From Prevotella vespertina (GTDB taxonomy: Bacteria > Bacteroidota > Bacteroidia > Bacteroidales > Bacteroidaceae): a stretch of 64,000 bases of DNA. The stretch spans positions 248,001-312,000 of the forward strand of contig NZ_VVIQ01000001.1 of the NCBI RefSeq assembly GCF_009728485.1, given 5' to 3'. Below, piece after piece: positions 26,082 through 34,677 of the stretch (the stretch's first letter is position 1; each line of letters begins with the position of its first letter). A model generated the notes under the pieces. It did not search any database. It was not told the DNA's origin and saw only the letters and a list, made by a program, of their open reading frames with translations. Position numbers and translations under genes: made by a program.

Positions 26082-27494
26082 ATGGAAGAAAAGAAATTTC
26101 GTATAGAGAGTGACCTTCTAGGTGAACTTCAAATACCAGAAGAGGCGTATTATGGTGTACAAACACAGCGTGCCATCAATAACTATCACATATCACGTAA
26201 GCGCATGTGTGACTATCCAGACTATGTCACAGCAATAGCTTATGTGAAGTTAGCAGCCCTTGAGACGAACCGACAATTAGGTGAGATTAGCAACGAAGTA
26301 GCTGATGCGATGGCTCAAGCATGTCGAGAGATTATTGGTGGAAAGTTGCATGAGAACTTCGTTACCGATATGGTACAAGGTGGTGCAGGAACGTCTGTTA
26401 ACATGAATGCCAATGAAGTGATTGCGAACCGCGCATGCGAAGTTATGGGTCATAAGAAGGGCGAGTTCCAATACTGCGCACCGAATGATCACGCTAATTG
26501 CGGGCAATCAACTAATGATGTCTACCCTACTACCATTCGTCTAACTCTCATCCTTCTCAATAGTAAACTGATTGAGTCTCTGAACCACTTAATCAATGCC
26601 TTCCGCAAAAAAGGCAATGAGTTTAAGAACATCATCAAGATGGGTCGCACCCAACTACAGGACGCTGTGCCTATGACTAGCGGTCAGGAGTTCAACGCCT
26701 TCGCAAACACTTTAGAGGAGGAAGTCGCTAATCTCAACCGCAATGCAGCTCTTTTACATGAGATCAACATGGGTGGTACTGCCATTGGAACAGGCTTGAA
26801 CGCAGCCCCAGGATTCCCTAAGATCTGTGCAGAAAAGCTCTCAGAGCTAACCGGGTATCAGTTTGTTGCAGGCTCAGACTTGGTAGAAGCAACCCCAGAC
26901 ACTGGTGCTTATGTTAGTTACTCAAGTGCTTTGAAGCGTCTAGCTGTTAAGTTATCTAAGATCTGCAATGACCTTCGCTTGCTTGCATCTGGTCCACGTT
27001 GTGGATTGAACGAAATCAATCTCCCACCTATGGCACCAGGCTCAAGTATCATGCCAGGAAAGGTGAATCCAGTCATTCCAGAGGTCACTAACCAGACTTG
27101 CTTCAAGGTGATTGGCAACGACACAACCATTATGATTGCTGCAGAAGCAGGTCAGCTCCAGTTGAACGTCATGGAACCTATCATCACAGAATGCCTCATT
27201 GAAGACCTCACATGGTTGCCTAATGCGATGGACACACTACGTGAGAAGTGTATCGATGGCATAACAGTGAACAAGGAAAGATGCCTAGAGATGGTGAAGC
27301 ATTCTATCGGTATTGTAACCGCTCTGAACCCTTACATCGGTTACAAGAACAGCACAAAGATTGCCAAGGAAGCCCTCGAGACTGGTGGTTCTGTTTATGA
27401 TCTCGTCCTCAAACACAATATTCTTTCTAAGGAGAAGTTGGATGCGATTCTCTCTCCAGAGCACATGCTCCACTCGGAAGAGCATATCAAGTAA
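26082..27494 (+). CDS. aspA: aspartate ammonia-lyase
   Basis: 470 residues. It has the fumarase/aspartase signature GSSIMPGKVNPV (about 321-332) with the mobile catalytic Ser, plus the substrate loops GGAGTSVNMNANEV (about 105-118) and GQSTNDVYPT. It deaminates aspartate to fumarate and ammonia in the cytoplasm. Downstream of the dicarboxylate transporter, asparaginase and porin genes, it completes a route from extracellular asparagine to fumarate, the acceptor for succinate-producing respiration. Fumarase class II is excluded by the ELDLLxx-free aspartase-type loop pattern and by gene context, not by a test. Confidence 0.93.
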   Translation: MEEKKFRIESDLLGELQIPEEAYYGVQTQRAINNYHISRKRMCDYPDYVTAIAYVKLAALETNRQLGEISNEVADAMAQACREIIGGKLHENFVTDMVQGGAGTSVNMNANEVIANRACEVMGHKKGEFQYCAPNDHANCGQSTNDVYPTTIRLTLILLNSKLIESLNHLINAFRKKGNEFKNIIKMGRTQLQDAVPMTSGQEFNAFANTLEEEVANLNRNAALLHEINMGGTAIGTGLNAAPGFPKICAEKLSELTGYQFVAGSDLVEATPDTGAYVSYSSALKRLAVKLSKICNDLRLLASGPRCGLNEINLPPMAPGSSIMPGKVNPVIPEVTNQTCFKVIGNDTTIMIAAEAGQLQLNVMEPIITECLIEDLTWLPNAMDTLREKCIDGITVNKERCLEMVKHSIGIVTALNPYIGYKNSTKIAKEALETGGSVYDLVLKHNILSKEKLDAILSPEHMLHSEEHIK

Positions 27495-27554
27495 AGTAAA
27501 TTTCATGCGTTTCTATAGGCGATAAAGTCTATTGAACACATACAAACAAATTAG

Positions 27555-27597
27555 GTGGATGCGTCAAAACAAGGGTTTCGACACATCCACTTTCCTT
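27555..27597. terminator. terminator of the dcuB-ansB-porin-aspA operon
   Basis: GTGGATG (27555-27561) pairs with CATCCAC (27584-27590), extended inside by GTC/GAC; TTTCCTTTT follows. Confidence 0.7.
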
Positions 27598-27691
27598 TTA
27601 TCTAGCCTCAAACAAAGCAACAACTGCCCTTCTCTTCGTATCGTATAAAGCCACAAGAAAAACCTCTCTTACAGGAAAACCGACGCTCTTC

Positions 27692-27722
27692 TTTGTCATT
27701 CTCAACCTTTTTCATAACTTTG
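27692..27722 (+). promoter_or_regulatory. promoter of the acyltransferase gene, leaderless type
   Basis: TTTG (27692-27695), exactly 19 nt, then TAACTTTG (27715-27722). The ATG at 27728 is only 5 nt beyond the box, so transcription should begin at or next to the start codon. Confidence 0.8.
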
Positions 27723-27727
27723 CGCAA

Positions 27728-28801
27728 ATGATAATTCAATTACACAAAGCCAAACCCAGGGTGGAAGAACTCGACTTCCTCAAATGCGTTTTCATAACTT
27801 TAATGATTGCATTCCACCTTGTTTACATCGGTAACACCTATCCCGTTGCCAAGCAATATGTATATACTTTTCACATGCCGGGCTTTCTCTTAGTCTCTGG
27901 TTACCTCTTTAACGTGCGCAAATCATGGTCGGCTTTGGGCAAAACGCTCCTTTGGATATTTATTCCTTACGCCATTATGGAATCGAGTTACACGTTAATG
28001 GCGGCGCTCCTACCCATTCGGGAACACATCAATCATCTAACGCCTGCCATCCTCTTAGACCATATCTTCCTACATCCAATAGGTCCTTATTGGTACTTAC
28101 ACACGTTAATTCTATGTGGATTGTCCTATTATTTGGCATTTAAAACGCCGTCAGAACGAGTTTTCAAGACGAGTGGTACAGATACGACCAATGTGGATTT
28201 AAAGCCGAGAGAAGGCTCTAAAAAGGGCAAGATAGCAAACTTCATCAACACACTTAACCAGCCTCAACAGCTTTGGATAGGTCGAACTATCCTCCTAACC
28301 TTGTTTCTTTGGCTCCTATCCCATAGTTGTCAACTCCTTTCAGTGGCTAATGCAGCCTACTTCTTAGGCGGTGTCATCATCCGACAAGGGGTTGGAGACT
28401 TCCGCAAAAGTTTCCCAGCTCAATGGTGGATCATCATTCTCTTGATCATAATTAGCCTTGATGTCAACAATTATAATCGTGCTTCATACGGCGGAATATG
28501 TATCGTTTATCTCGTAATCAGTACGTTATTGTGGCTCTATCGCCTACAAATTCCAACGCAATTACGCCGTATCATGCTCTTTGTTGGGCGCAATACCTTC
28601 CCCTTATTGCTATTTTCTCCCATCTTCACCATGCTTGCCAAGTACTATCAAAACCTACTGATTAAGATAGAACCAACGGGTATGTTGTTCCTTCTCATAA
28701 GTGTTCTCTTTGCCATAACGGGCTCTTTTGCCATCACATGGGTGATGGATAAGATCGGACTCTCCCGTCTTTTCTTTGGACAAAGAACGTTTTTAAAATA
28801 A
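27728..28801 (+). CDS. acyltransferase-3 family membrane protein
   Basis: 357 residues with about ten membrane segments. The N-terminus has the family signature: RVEELDFLKCVFITLMIAFHL, with the catalytic His, then FHMPGFLLVSGYLF. Such proteins (Acyl_transf_3) O-acetylate sugars or lipids at the inner membrane. A polar insertion of about 35 residues (near 142-176) interrupts the membrane region. The substrate is unknown. A second, more compact family member lies at 49572-50561. A perfect promoter sits immediately before the ATG. Confidence 0.85.
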   Translation: MIIQLHKAKPRVEELDFLKCVFITLMIAFHLVYIGNTYPVAKQYVYTFHMPGFLLVSGYLFNVRKSWSALGKTLLWIFIPYAIMESSYTLMAALLPIREHINHLTPAILLDHIFLHPIGPYWYLHTLILCGLSYYLAFKTPSERVFKTSGTDTTNVDLKPREGSKKGKIANFINTLNQPQQLWIGRTILLTLFLWLLSHSCQLLSVANAAYFLGGVIIRQGVGDFRKSFPAQWWIIILLIIISLDVNNYNRASYGGICIVYLVISTLLWLYRLQIPTQLRRIMLFVGRNTFPLLLFSPIFTMLAKYYQNLLIKIEPTGMLFLLISVLFAITGSFAITWVMDKIGLSRLFFGQRTFLK

Positions 28802-28811
28802 CAGAAAACAT

Positions 28812-28896
28812 CATTCCAGATTATTACAAATGCTTTGGAGAACCATTACAAAGCACTTGGAGAACCATTACAAGCCTTTTGTAATAATCTGGAATG
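28812..28896. repeat. 22-bp-period palindromic repeat locus R5 (three units in a 19-bp inverted repeat)
   Basis: Units begin at 28823, 28845 and 28867 (period exactly 22). Each begins ATTACAA; the first two end TTGGAGAACC. The outer ends form a perfect 19-bp inverted repeat: CATTCCAGATTATTACAAA (28812-28830) with TTTGTAATAATCTGGAATG (28878-28896). It is unrelated in sequence to the other loci. It lies 11 nt after the acyltransferase stop codon. Confidence 0.85.
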
Positions 28897-28950
28897 TGCG
28901 GAACTCATAGAGAACGAAAGGCTTTAAGCAAGGGAGAATATCATTAACAA

Positions 28951-28983
28951 AACAGGGATACACGCTTGTGTATCCCTGTTTTT
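28951..28983. terminator. bidirectional terminator between the acyltransferase and GH84 genes
   Basis: AACAGGGATACAC (28951-28963) with GTGTATCCCTGTT (28968-28980), 13-bp perfect stem, 4-nt loop, T-run after it and A-run before it. Confidence 0.9.
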
Positions 28984-29031
28984 GGCTTTAGTTCTATCGC
29001 AGAAGGGCGATAAAACGTATAAAGAATGAAC

Positions 29032-31602
29032 TTACTTCTTAGGTATAATCTCGTAGACATCAGCCTTACCAACTAATTCCATGCGAGTTACCTTCTTATC
29101 AACTTTAGCGGTGAAGAACGGCTCGTTGGTCTTTATTTCAGCCTTCAAGCGACCGCGCTTGTCGTATTGTCGCAAGCAAACTGGCTCGTTCGTTGGCAAT
29201 GAAAGTAGGAAGGTGTAAGACGTAATGCCGCTCGGAACCTCGAAAGAAAGGCTACCAGTGCTATGGAAAGAAGTCTCTGGACGATGGTCAAACACCAACT
29301 GGAGCGCATCAGTTGCTGTATCAGCAGCCCCCACAGGAGTGACTACGAACGAACGAATAGAAGCCCAGTTCTTACGATCAGAATCAAGTCGACGCAAACG
29401 AATAAAGCGTGCTTCAATAGGACTATCAGACTTCCACAGGATGTCATACTGGTTACGCATATCGCTCAAAAGCGGCTTCCATGTCTTGCCTTCAACGGAA
29501 TACTCCAACGCAGCATGGTCGTAGAAGTCGCAATCATCCTTAGAGTTTCTACCTTGAAGTACGTGTATCTCCCGCAAAGACATAGGTTCTGGGAGGGCGA
29601 CACCCATCCAGTCTCCTGCCTTCTGGCTCTCTCCTGAGGTGTAGAAAGTGGTGCTGTCACCATCTAACATCAATTTACTTTGGGTAGTACTAAGGCTTTT
29701 GTAAGAGCCAATCCCACGCAAGGTAAATGCTTTCTGACCTGATTGCTGCTCGTAAAAAGCATCGCCTAAGTCGGACATAGCGTGCTCGTAGAAGGGTTGT
29801 AACTTCATTGTTCCCGACTTATGAGCCTCGTATGCCTGCTTATCTGCCGCAGTCATACCACTATTCACATACTCTTTCCAGAACTTTCCAGCGTCACCTG
29901 AACGATAGAGATCCATGAGTTCGATCGCCTTCTTACCCCTTTCTCCGAGCTTACCAAACTCTACAAGCCATGGTTTCAACTCTTTGAGCAATAGCGAATC
30001 GGTGCATCCTGCCTCAATAGTAGCTGGTGCCTCTGCCACACGTTGGAACTCTTGATAGAGCTTATCACGCTTTTCTTTGGAGTAATCAGCCAACCGGAAG
30101 GGTTCAGTCTCCCATGATTCGTCACGCCGATAGCCTGTTTCTGTATCGGCAGAATGGATGGCGAAGGTGCGATAAGCAGCCTTTGCGCGTGGCATCATGA
30201 CCTCTAGTCCACGTTCCCAACTATCTATTGCATTATAAGCAGACGGATTCCACGTGTAGTCGGCAACGCTATATAGGGACAACTTAGAGGCTTCGCCGTG
30301 CTCCATTGGGTTGCTGACGAGCCCGCACATATCATTAGCTGTGAGCGAGGTGTCCAATCCGTATACCGGACCTTGCAGTATTAAGTTGCGCACATAGTCG
30401 GTAACTGCATAGTTCCACCAGAAGAATGCGGGTCGTTTGATACGGCTGTTTACCCAGTCAAGGGTGCTCTTTGTAACGTCACTGCAGACTACATCGCCTG
30501 TCCAGAACACTCTCACGGATGGATCAAGGGTCTTTCCATAAATGCTCAACGGACCATCCTCCCCTGGTTTTGCCCATAGTTTGGAGTAGTCTGTAGGGCA
30601 GATTATCAATGGAGAGACGTCGCCCTTCGCCTTTACAAACTCCTTAGTCAAGCGGTTTAAAAGCTCAACTTGCTTGTTAGGATTGGTTCCTTCGCCCTCA
30701 ATATCATCGAAGAAGATAGCGAACGAACGCACACCATCCGCATACATAAGGTCGAACTTATGCACAAGATTCTGATAATCTTCCTCGTTCCACTTGATAT
30801 CCTTGCCTGGATGAATTGCCCAAACGAAGTCTACACGATTTCGTTTACAAGCGTCAACAAGCTCTTTGATGTTCTTTTGCTCCCGTTCGGGATAAGGCAA
30901 ACGCCAGTTAGGTGAGCTGTGATAAGGGTCGTCTTTCGGACCATAGATATAGGTATTCATCTTGTACTTACCATAGAAGTCAATCAATGAAAGGCGTACT
31001 GCGTGCGACCATGGTGTACCATAGAAACCCTCAACAACACCACGATAAGGGAATACGGGGCTGTCGGTGATCTCCAAACAAGGTAGTTTTTTACCCATTT
31101 CAACGGCTGGGCTCTCCATCATCTGGCGCAAGGTCTGGATGGCATAGAACACTCCTAAGTCATTCTCAGCCTGTATGTTGATTCCATTCTTAGTTATCTT
31201 CAACACGTAAGCACCATTAGTTGCAGCTACGCCAGCCATATCCTTTGTGAATTGGGCAGTATTTTTCACTAACTCGATACGCAGAGGTAGCCCCTTCTTA
31301 ACCAATGGAATGAAGTTGAGGTCGGGCTGATAATCAATGCTCTTGACCTTCTTGTTCGTAACAGGATTGATGAGTTGAACACCATTACTGACGTCGATTG
31401 TCTCACCATTCATCATCTTCAACGAACGAGGAGTAGGATTAATAACGAGTCCGTGATGGTCAATCCGATTGCCGGGAACGGGATTTACCAACTGAATCTC
31501 CGAACGCTGACTACCTAAATCGAACTCATTATCCTGCGCATGAGCCGCAGTTAAGGCACATAGCCCTACTGCAAATGTAACTAAAAGTTTCTTTTTAATC
31601 AT
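29032..31602 (-). CDS. GH84 beta-N-acetylglucosaminidase (O-GlcNAcase-like), exported
   Basis: 856 residues. Signal peptide ending TAAHA before QDNE. Domains: a unique stretch of about 40 residues, an N-terminal GH20b-like domain (about 55-180), the GH84 catalytic barrel (about 185-480) with RGVVEGFYGTPWS (187-199) and the paired catalytic Asp in FFDDIEGEG (D299, D300), a helical linker, an F5/8-type C domain (about 640-770) and a C-terminal beta domain. The enzyme cleaves terminal beta-GlcNAc by substrate-assisted catalysis, as shown for the Bacteroides homologue. Host glycoproteins or hyaluronan fragments are likely substrates. It has its own promoter about 90 nt upstream. Confidence 0.93.
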   Translation of the reverse strand: MIKKKLLVTFAVGLCALTAAHAQDNEFDLGSQRSEIQLVNPVPGNRIDHHGLVINPTPRSLKMMNGETIDVSNGVQLINPVTNKKVKSIDYQPDLNFIPLVKKGLPLRIELVKNTAQFTKDMAGVAATNGAYVLKITKNGINIQAENDLGVFYAIQTLRQMMESPAVEMGKKLPCLEITDSPVFPYRGVVEGFYGTPWSHAVRLSLIDFYGKYKMNTYIYGPKDDPYHSSPNWRLPYPEREQKNIKELVDACKRNRVDFVWAIHPGKDIKWNEEDYQNLVHKFDLMYADGVRSFAIFFDDIEGEGTNPNKQVELLNRLTKEFVKAKGDVSPLIICPTDYSKLWAKPGEDGPLSIYGKTLDPSVRVFWTGDVVCSDVTKSTLDWVNSRIKRPAFFWWNYAVTDYVRNLILQGPVYGLDTSLTANDMCGLVSNPMEHGEASKLSLYSVADYTWNPSAYNAIDSWERGLEVMMPRAKAAYRTFAIHSADTETGYRRDESWETEPFRLADYSKEKRDKLYQEFQRVAEAPATIEAGCTDSLLLKELKPWLVEFGKLGERGKKAIELMDLYRSGDAGKFWKEYVNSGMTAADKQAYEAHKSGTMKLQPFYEHAMSDLGDAFYEQQSGQKAFTLRGIGSYKSLSTTQSKLMLDGDSTTFYTSGESQKAGDWMGVALPEPMSLREIHVLQGRNSKDDCDFYDHAALEYSVEGKTWKPLLSDMRNQYDILWKSDSPIEARFIRLRRLDSDRKNWASIRSFVVTPVGAADTATDALQLVFDHRPETSFHSTGSLSFEVPSGITSYTFLLSLPTNEPVCLRQYDKRGRLKAEIKTNEPFFTAKVDKKVTRMELVGKADVYEIIPKK

Positions 31603-31694
31603 GTAGGTTTTTAATGTTTAGATTCCTGCCTGCCCTCTATCAACACGGACAAGCATGTATGAATGTTATTGCGTAATATATTTGATTTATGCTA

Positions 31695-31702
31695 CAAAGA
31701 TA
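31695..31702 (-). promoter_or_regulatory. -7 element of the GH84 gene
   Basis: TATCTTTG on the minus strand, with a predicted leader of about 85 nt. No clear TTTG at the expected distance. Confidence 0.5.
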
Positions 31703-32089
31703 AGGAATTAATTGGAATAAAAGGGTCTGCACGATCGTAAATAACGCTCATCACATTAGATTACACGCTATTTGAAGGGAATAGAAGGGCATGAGAGTTA
31801 GTTATTGTGGTGGGTTTGATGTTGTCATCTTGGCACTGATACTTGTTTATTCGGTTGTTATATTGACTGATATTATCATGTATTTTAGTTCCATAACAGA
31901 ACTATTTGAAATTGATTATACCCTCATCTCTACTGCACCTAAAATACTTCAGGTATCATTAATGTAAGTTGCTTTCATCCTTAACATTCTATATTAAGGA
32001 CTTACAGATAGCATTTTATAACTGTAAAAAGAATGATTGGAATGACAATAGACCAATAAATGTACCTTATTTTCTTGATAGCTGTGGTC
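31703..32089. other. long gap upstream of GH84
   Basis: About 390 bp without a supported gene between the MFS stop and the GH84 promoter. One imperfect hairpin is visible: CCTTAA (31979-31984) with TTAAGG (31994-31999), flanked by GTAAGT (31964-31969) and ACTTAC (32000-32005). It could end MFS transcription. Otherwise I see nothing in this stretch. Confidence 0.4.
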
Positions 32090-33295
32090 TTACTCACGCT
32101 TCATCTTTGGCAAATAGACGGCTATAATACCTAATAAAGGGAGTAATGTGCTCACTTTAAAGACAAAGAGAATACTCGTCTGATCGGCTAACCAACCGAA
32201 GAAGGTACTTCCAAGTCCACCAAGACCGAACGAAAGTCCATAGAAGATTCCGGCTATCGTACCGATATGATTGGGCATGAGGTCGGTCGCATAGACCAAT
32301 ATTGCTGAGAAGGCTGATGCTATAATGAGTCCGATGATGGCTGACAAGATGATTGTCCCAGCAAGACTACCCACGTAAGGGAGCATGATTGTGAAGGGCG
32401 CTGCACCAAAGATAGAGAACCATATCACGTATTTACGTCCGTAGCGGTCGCCTATCCAGCCTCCAAGAAGGGTTCCGACAACTTCTGCTGCTAAGAAAAC
32501 AAACAGGCAGAGTTGGGATGTTTGAATAGAGACCCCGAACTTCTCTATCAGAAAGAAGGTGAAATAGCTAACCATACTTTCTGTATAAAAGTTCTTGGAG
32601 AACATCAATACGAAGAGGATAAACACAAATCCATAAATCTGATTACGCGTATATGCCTTTGCTGTTGTCCATCGTGCCCTGCTGCGTTTACGAACGACCT
32701 TTAATTGTTTTACATGCCACTTTCCTATGTAAATTAGTATGACGGCTAAAAGAAGGGCAATAAACGCAAACCATCGTACACCACTCAGACCGACTGGTAT
32801 CACTATCAAGGCTGCAAACAATGGTCCTGCTGCGAAGCCACCATTGCCTCCCACTTGGAAAATACTTTGTGCTAAACCATTACGACCACCAGAGGCTTGC
32901 TGCGCTACTTGCGACCCTTGTGGGTGGAAGATAGATGAGCCTAAGCCAAACAACGACACTGAGACTAAGATAACAAGGAAACTATCGGCATACGAAAGCA
33001 TAAAGATACCAATAAGCGTGAACACCATACTCACTGGTAACTGCCACCAACCGTGATGCTTGTCGGCATAGAGTCCGACGAAGGGCTGGATGATGGAGGA
33101 GGTTAACTGTAGTACTAACGTTATGATACCCACCTGAAAGAAGGATAATCCAAACTCACTTTTCAACATCGGATAGATAGCTGGTAGCATGGAGTGCATT
33201 GTGTCGTCTAAAAGATGACAAAAACTTATTGTGAGCAGAATGCCCAAGGCTGTACGTTCTTCGTTGCTTTCTTCTTCCTTTTTACTTAGTTCCAT
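32090..33295 (-). CDS. MFS transporter, fosmidomycin-resistance (Fsr) type
   Basis: 401 residues from the ATG at 33295. A longer frame opens at 33349, but the promoter box (33322-33329) lies inside it, and MELSKKEEESNEERTALG is a normal cytoplasmic start. It has about 12 membrane segments. Family blocks include SFCHLLDDTMHSMLPAIYP, PFVGLYADKHHG, FGLGSSIFHPQGSQ and a second-half GGWIGDRYGRK loop. Proteins like E. coli Fsr export fosmidomycin and other small molecules by proton antiport. The natural substrate here is unknown. Confidence 0.88.
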   Translation of the reverse strand: MELSKKEEESNEERTALGILLTISFCHLLDDTMHSMLPAIYPMLKSEFGLSFFQVGIITLVLQLTSSIIQPFVGLYADKHHGWWQLPVSMVFTLIGIFMLSYADSFLVILVSVSLFGLGSSIFHPQGSQVAQQASGGRNGLAQSIFQVGGNGGFAAGPLFAALIVIPVGLSGVRWFAFIALLLAVILIYIGKWHVKQLKVVRKRSRARWTTAKAYTRNQIYGFVFILFVLMFSKNFYTESMVSYFTFFLIEKFGVSIQTSQLCLFVFLAAEVVGTLLGGWIGDRYGRKYVIWFSIFGAAPFTIMLPYVGSLAGTIILSAIIGLIIASAFSAILVYATDLMPNHIGTIAGIFYGLSFGLGGLGSTFFGWLADQTSILFVFKVSTLLPLLGIIAVYLPKMKRE

Positions 33296-33321
33296 TTTTT
33301 CTGTTATTATGTCCAAACATG

Positions 33322-33329
33322 CAAAGTTA
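33322..33329 (-). promoter_or_regulatory. -7 element of the MFS gene
   Basis: TAACTTTG on the minus strand, with CAAA (read as TTTG) 17 nt further upstream. It supports the start at 33295. Confidence 0.6.
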
Positions 33330-33593
33330 CACATTATCTTTATAAACAAAGAACGTATAGCGTAATAACCATGATGCCTTGCGCCTGTTTAGGTGTTTGA
33401 TTTCTTTCGTCGACAACACCACCGCTTAAGAGGGTTCGGGACATTAGTACAACTTCTGTGGGGCAGCATTGTAACATGTGTGGAACGTTAACACGAAGAT
33501 AGAAAGGGACAGAAAGGAGGGTTATTAGCCGTAAGACAGAGCGCAAAACAGTTTTGATTTTCGAGGATAAGGCATTCTTTAACCCTAAAAAGA

Positions 33594-33623
33594 TTGTTTT
33601 CAACCGATTAATGCGTATCTTTG
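33594..33623 (+). promoter_or_regulatory. promoter of the gene at 33738
   Basis: TTG (33594-33596), 19 nt, TATCTTTG (33616-33623). It predicts a leader of about 110 nt. Between this and the divergent MFS promoter (33330-33593) I see no gene or repeat. Confidence 0.6.
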
Positions 33624-33636
33624 TAGCTGGCATGAT

Positions 33637-33688
33637 AGTCCCCTATATGAAGATGAGTATCAAAGGATAATAGTACAGATAGGGGACT
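33637..33688 (+). promoter_or_regulatory. inverted repeat inside the 5' leader of the gene at 33738
   Basis: AGTCCCCTAT (33637-33646) and ATAGGGGACT (33679-33688) are perfectly complementary, with 32 nt between. Both lie downstream of the promoter, so the leader RNA can fold. It may be a cis-regulatory RNA or a protein operator; no known riboswitch class is recognisable. Confidence 0.45.
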
Positions 33689-33737
33689 GTAATTCACATC
33701 AAAACAAACAGAAACATTATCAAAGAGAAAGAAGACT

Positions 33738-34553
33738 ATGATAGCCTATCTTAGAAGTAGTTTGAGGAGAACTCTATGTCTGTCTCTCCTTATGCTCGGC
33801 TCTGCGCGCTCTATAGCACAAGAAACGATTGATTTCTCACCGGATGCACCCGGCGCAACGACTGGTGTCGACATCATGAAGCAAGGTAAAATTGATTGGG
33901 AAACAGGTATCGTACTTGAATGGGACAGAAGAAACGGTAAACAAGCACGTACTTTCACTATCAATACATCTACGTTTCGTCTTGGACTGACTCCACAAGC
34001 GGAGGTAAGACTACAGATTGATGAATGTATAACCCATACGCCTGAAGGGAATTTTGGGGGTATCGCTAATGCCTCTATCGGTACGAAAATCAAGGTATAT
34101 GAGGGTGGAAAGGTGTTTCCAAAGGTTGCCTTTATGGGCACGATGCTCATCCCTGGCGGTAGTAACGCACACTATCTGCCCAAGCATTTGGGCTTTCAAG
34201 CTCACCTCTTGTTCGAGAATGAGCTGAGTAGTAAGTTCACCTTAGGCTATGACTTGGGAGCTGAATGGAACGGAGACACTGAGAGTCCCGACCTTTTCAT
34301 TGGTGCTAACCTCACTTATCAACCGTCAGAAAGATGGAGCTTCTTCGTTGAGAGCTATAATAGATATAACTCAAAACGACAAGACGATTGGGCTAAACCG
34401 GGACAAGACAGCCACTTCAACTTTATGAGTGAGGCGGGATTGGCTTATAAGGTATCACCACGTCTGTACGTAAACACTTTCTATGACATCTCTTTCAACG
34501 AGTTCTCACGATACAGTAACGTTGGTTTAGGCGTTGCGTGGCTGCCGAATTAA
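33738..34553 (+). CDS. predicted outer-membrane transporter of the MetA/phenol-degradation type
   Basis: 271 residues with a signal peptide ending ARSIA before QETIDF. The mature sequence is rich in alternating aromatic and polar strands (FTINTSTFRLGLTPQAEVRLQ, YDLGAEWNG, FFVESYNRYNS, LYVNTFYDISFNEF) typical of a beta-barrel annotated as PF13557 (putative MetA-pathway of phenol degradation). That family name does not prove a role in aromatic compounds. It likely forms a small outer-membrane channel. The gene has its own promoter and a structured leader. Confidence 0.75.
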   Translation: MIAYLRSSLRRTLCLSLLMLGSARSIAQETIDFSPDAPGATTGVDIMKQGKIDWETGIVLEWDRRNGKQARTFTINTSTFRLGLTPQAEVRLQIDECITHTPEGNFGGIANASIGTKIKVYEGGKVFPKVAFMGTMLIPGGSNAHYLPKHLGFQAHLLFENELSSKFTLGYDLGAEWNGDTESPDLFIGANLTYQPSERWSFFVESYNRYNSKRQDDWAKPGQDSHFNFMSEAGLAYKVSPRLYVNTFYDISFNEFSRYSNVGLGVAWLPN

Positions 34554-34640
34554 GCGAAAGAGGGGAGTTAGGAAGGAACTTTTCTATCTATAATATAGAT
34601 ATAATTCGAATTTATTTCTTAATTTTGTGACGATATAAAT

Positions 34641-34667
34641 TAGGGGTATTGTGCCCCTATACTTTTG
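34641..34667 (+). promoter_or_regulatory. mnmG promoter with adjoining palindrome
   Basis: TAGGGG (34641-34646) and CCCCTA (34654-34659) form a 6-bp inverted repeat that abuts TACTTTTG (34660-34667). The start codon at 34678 is 10 nt after the box. The palindrome occupies the -33 region, a usual place for a repressor or activator. Confidence 0.5.
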
Positions 34668-34677
34668 TAAAAAGACG

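Noticed and set aside
27604..27697. Possible decayed 22-bp repeat before the acyltransferase gene (TGCCCTTCTCTTC, CCTCTCTT, ACGCTCTTC)
   Set aside because: The pieces are 36 and about 20 bp apart and do not keep the period; too weak to list.
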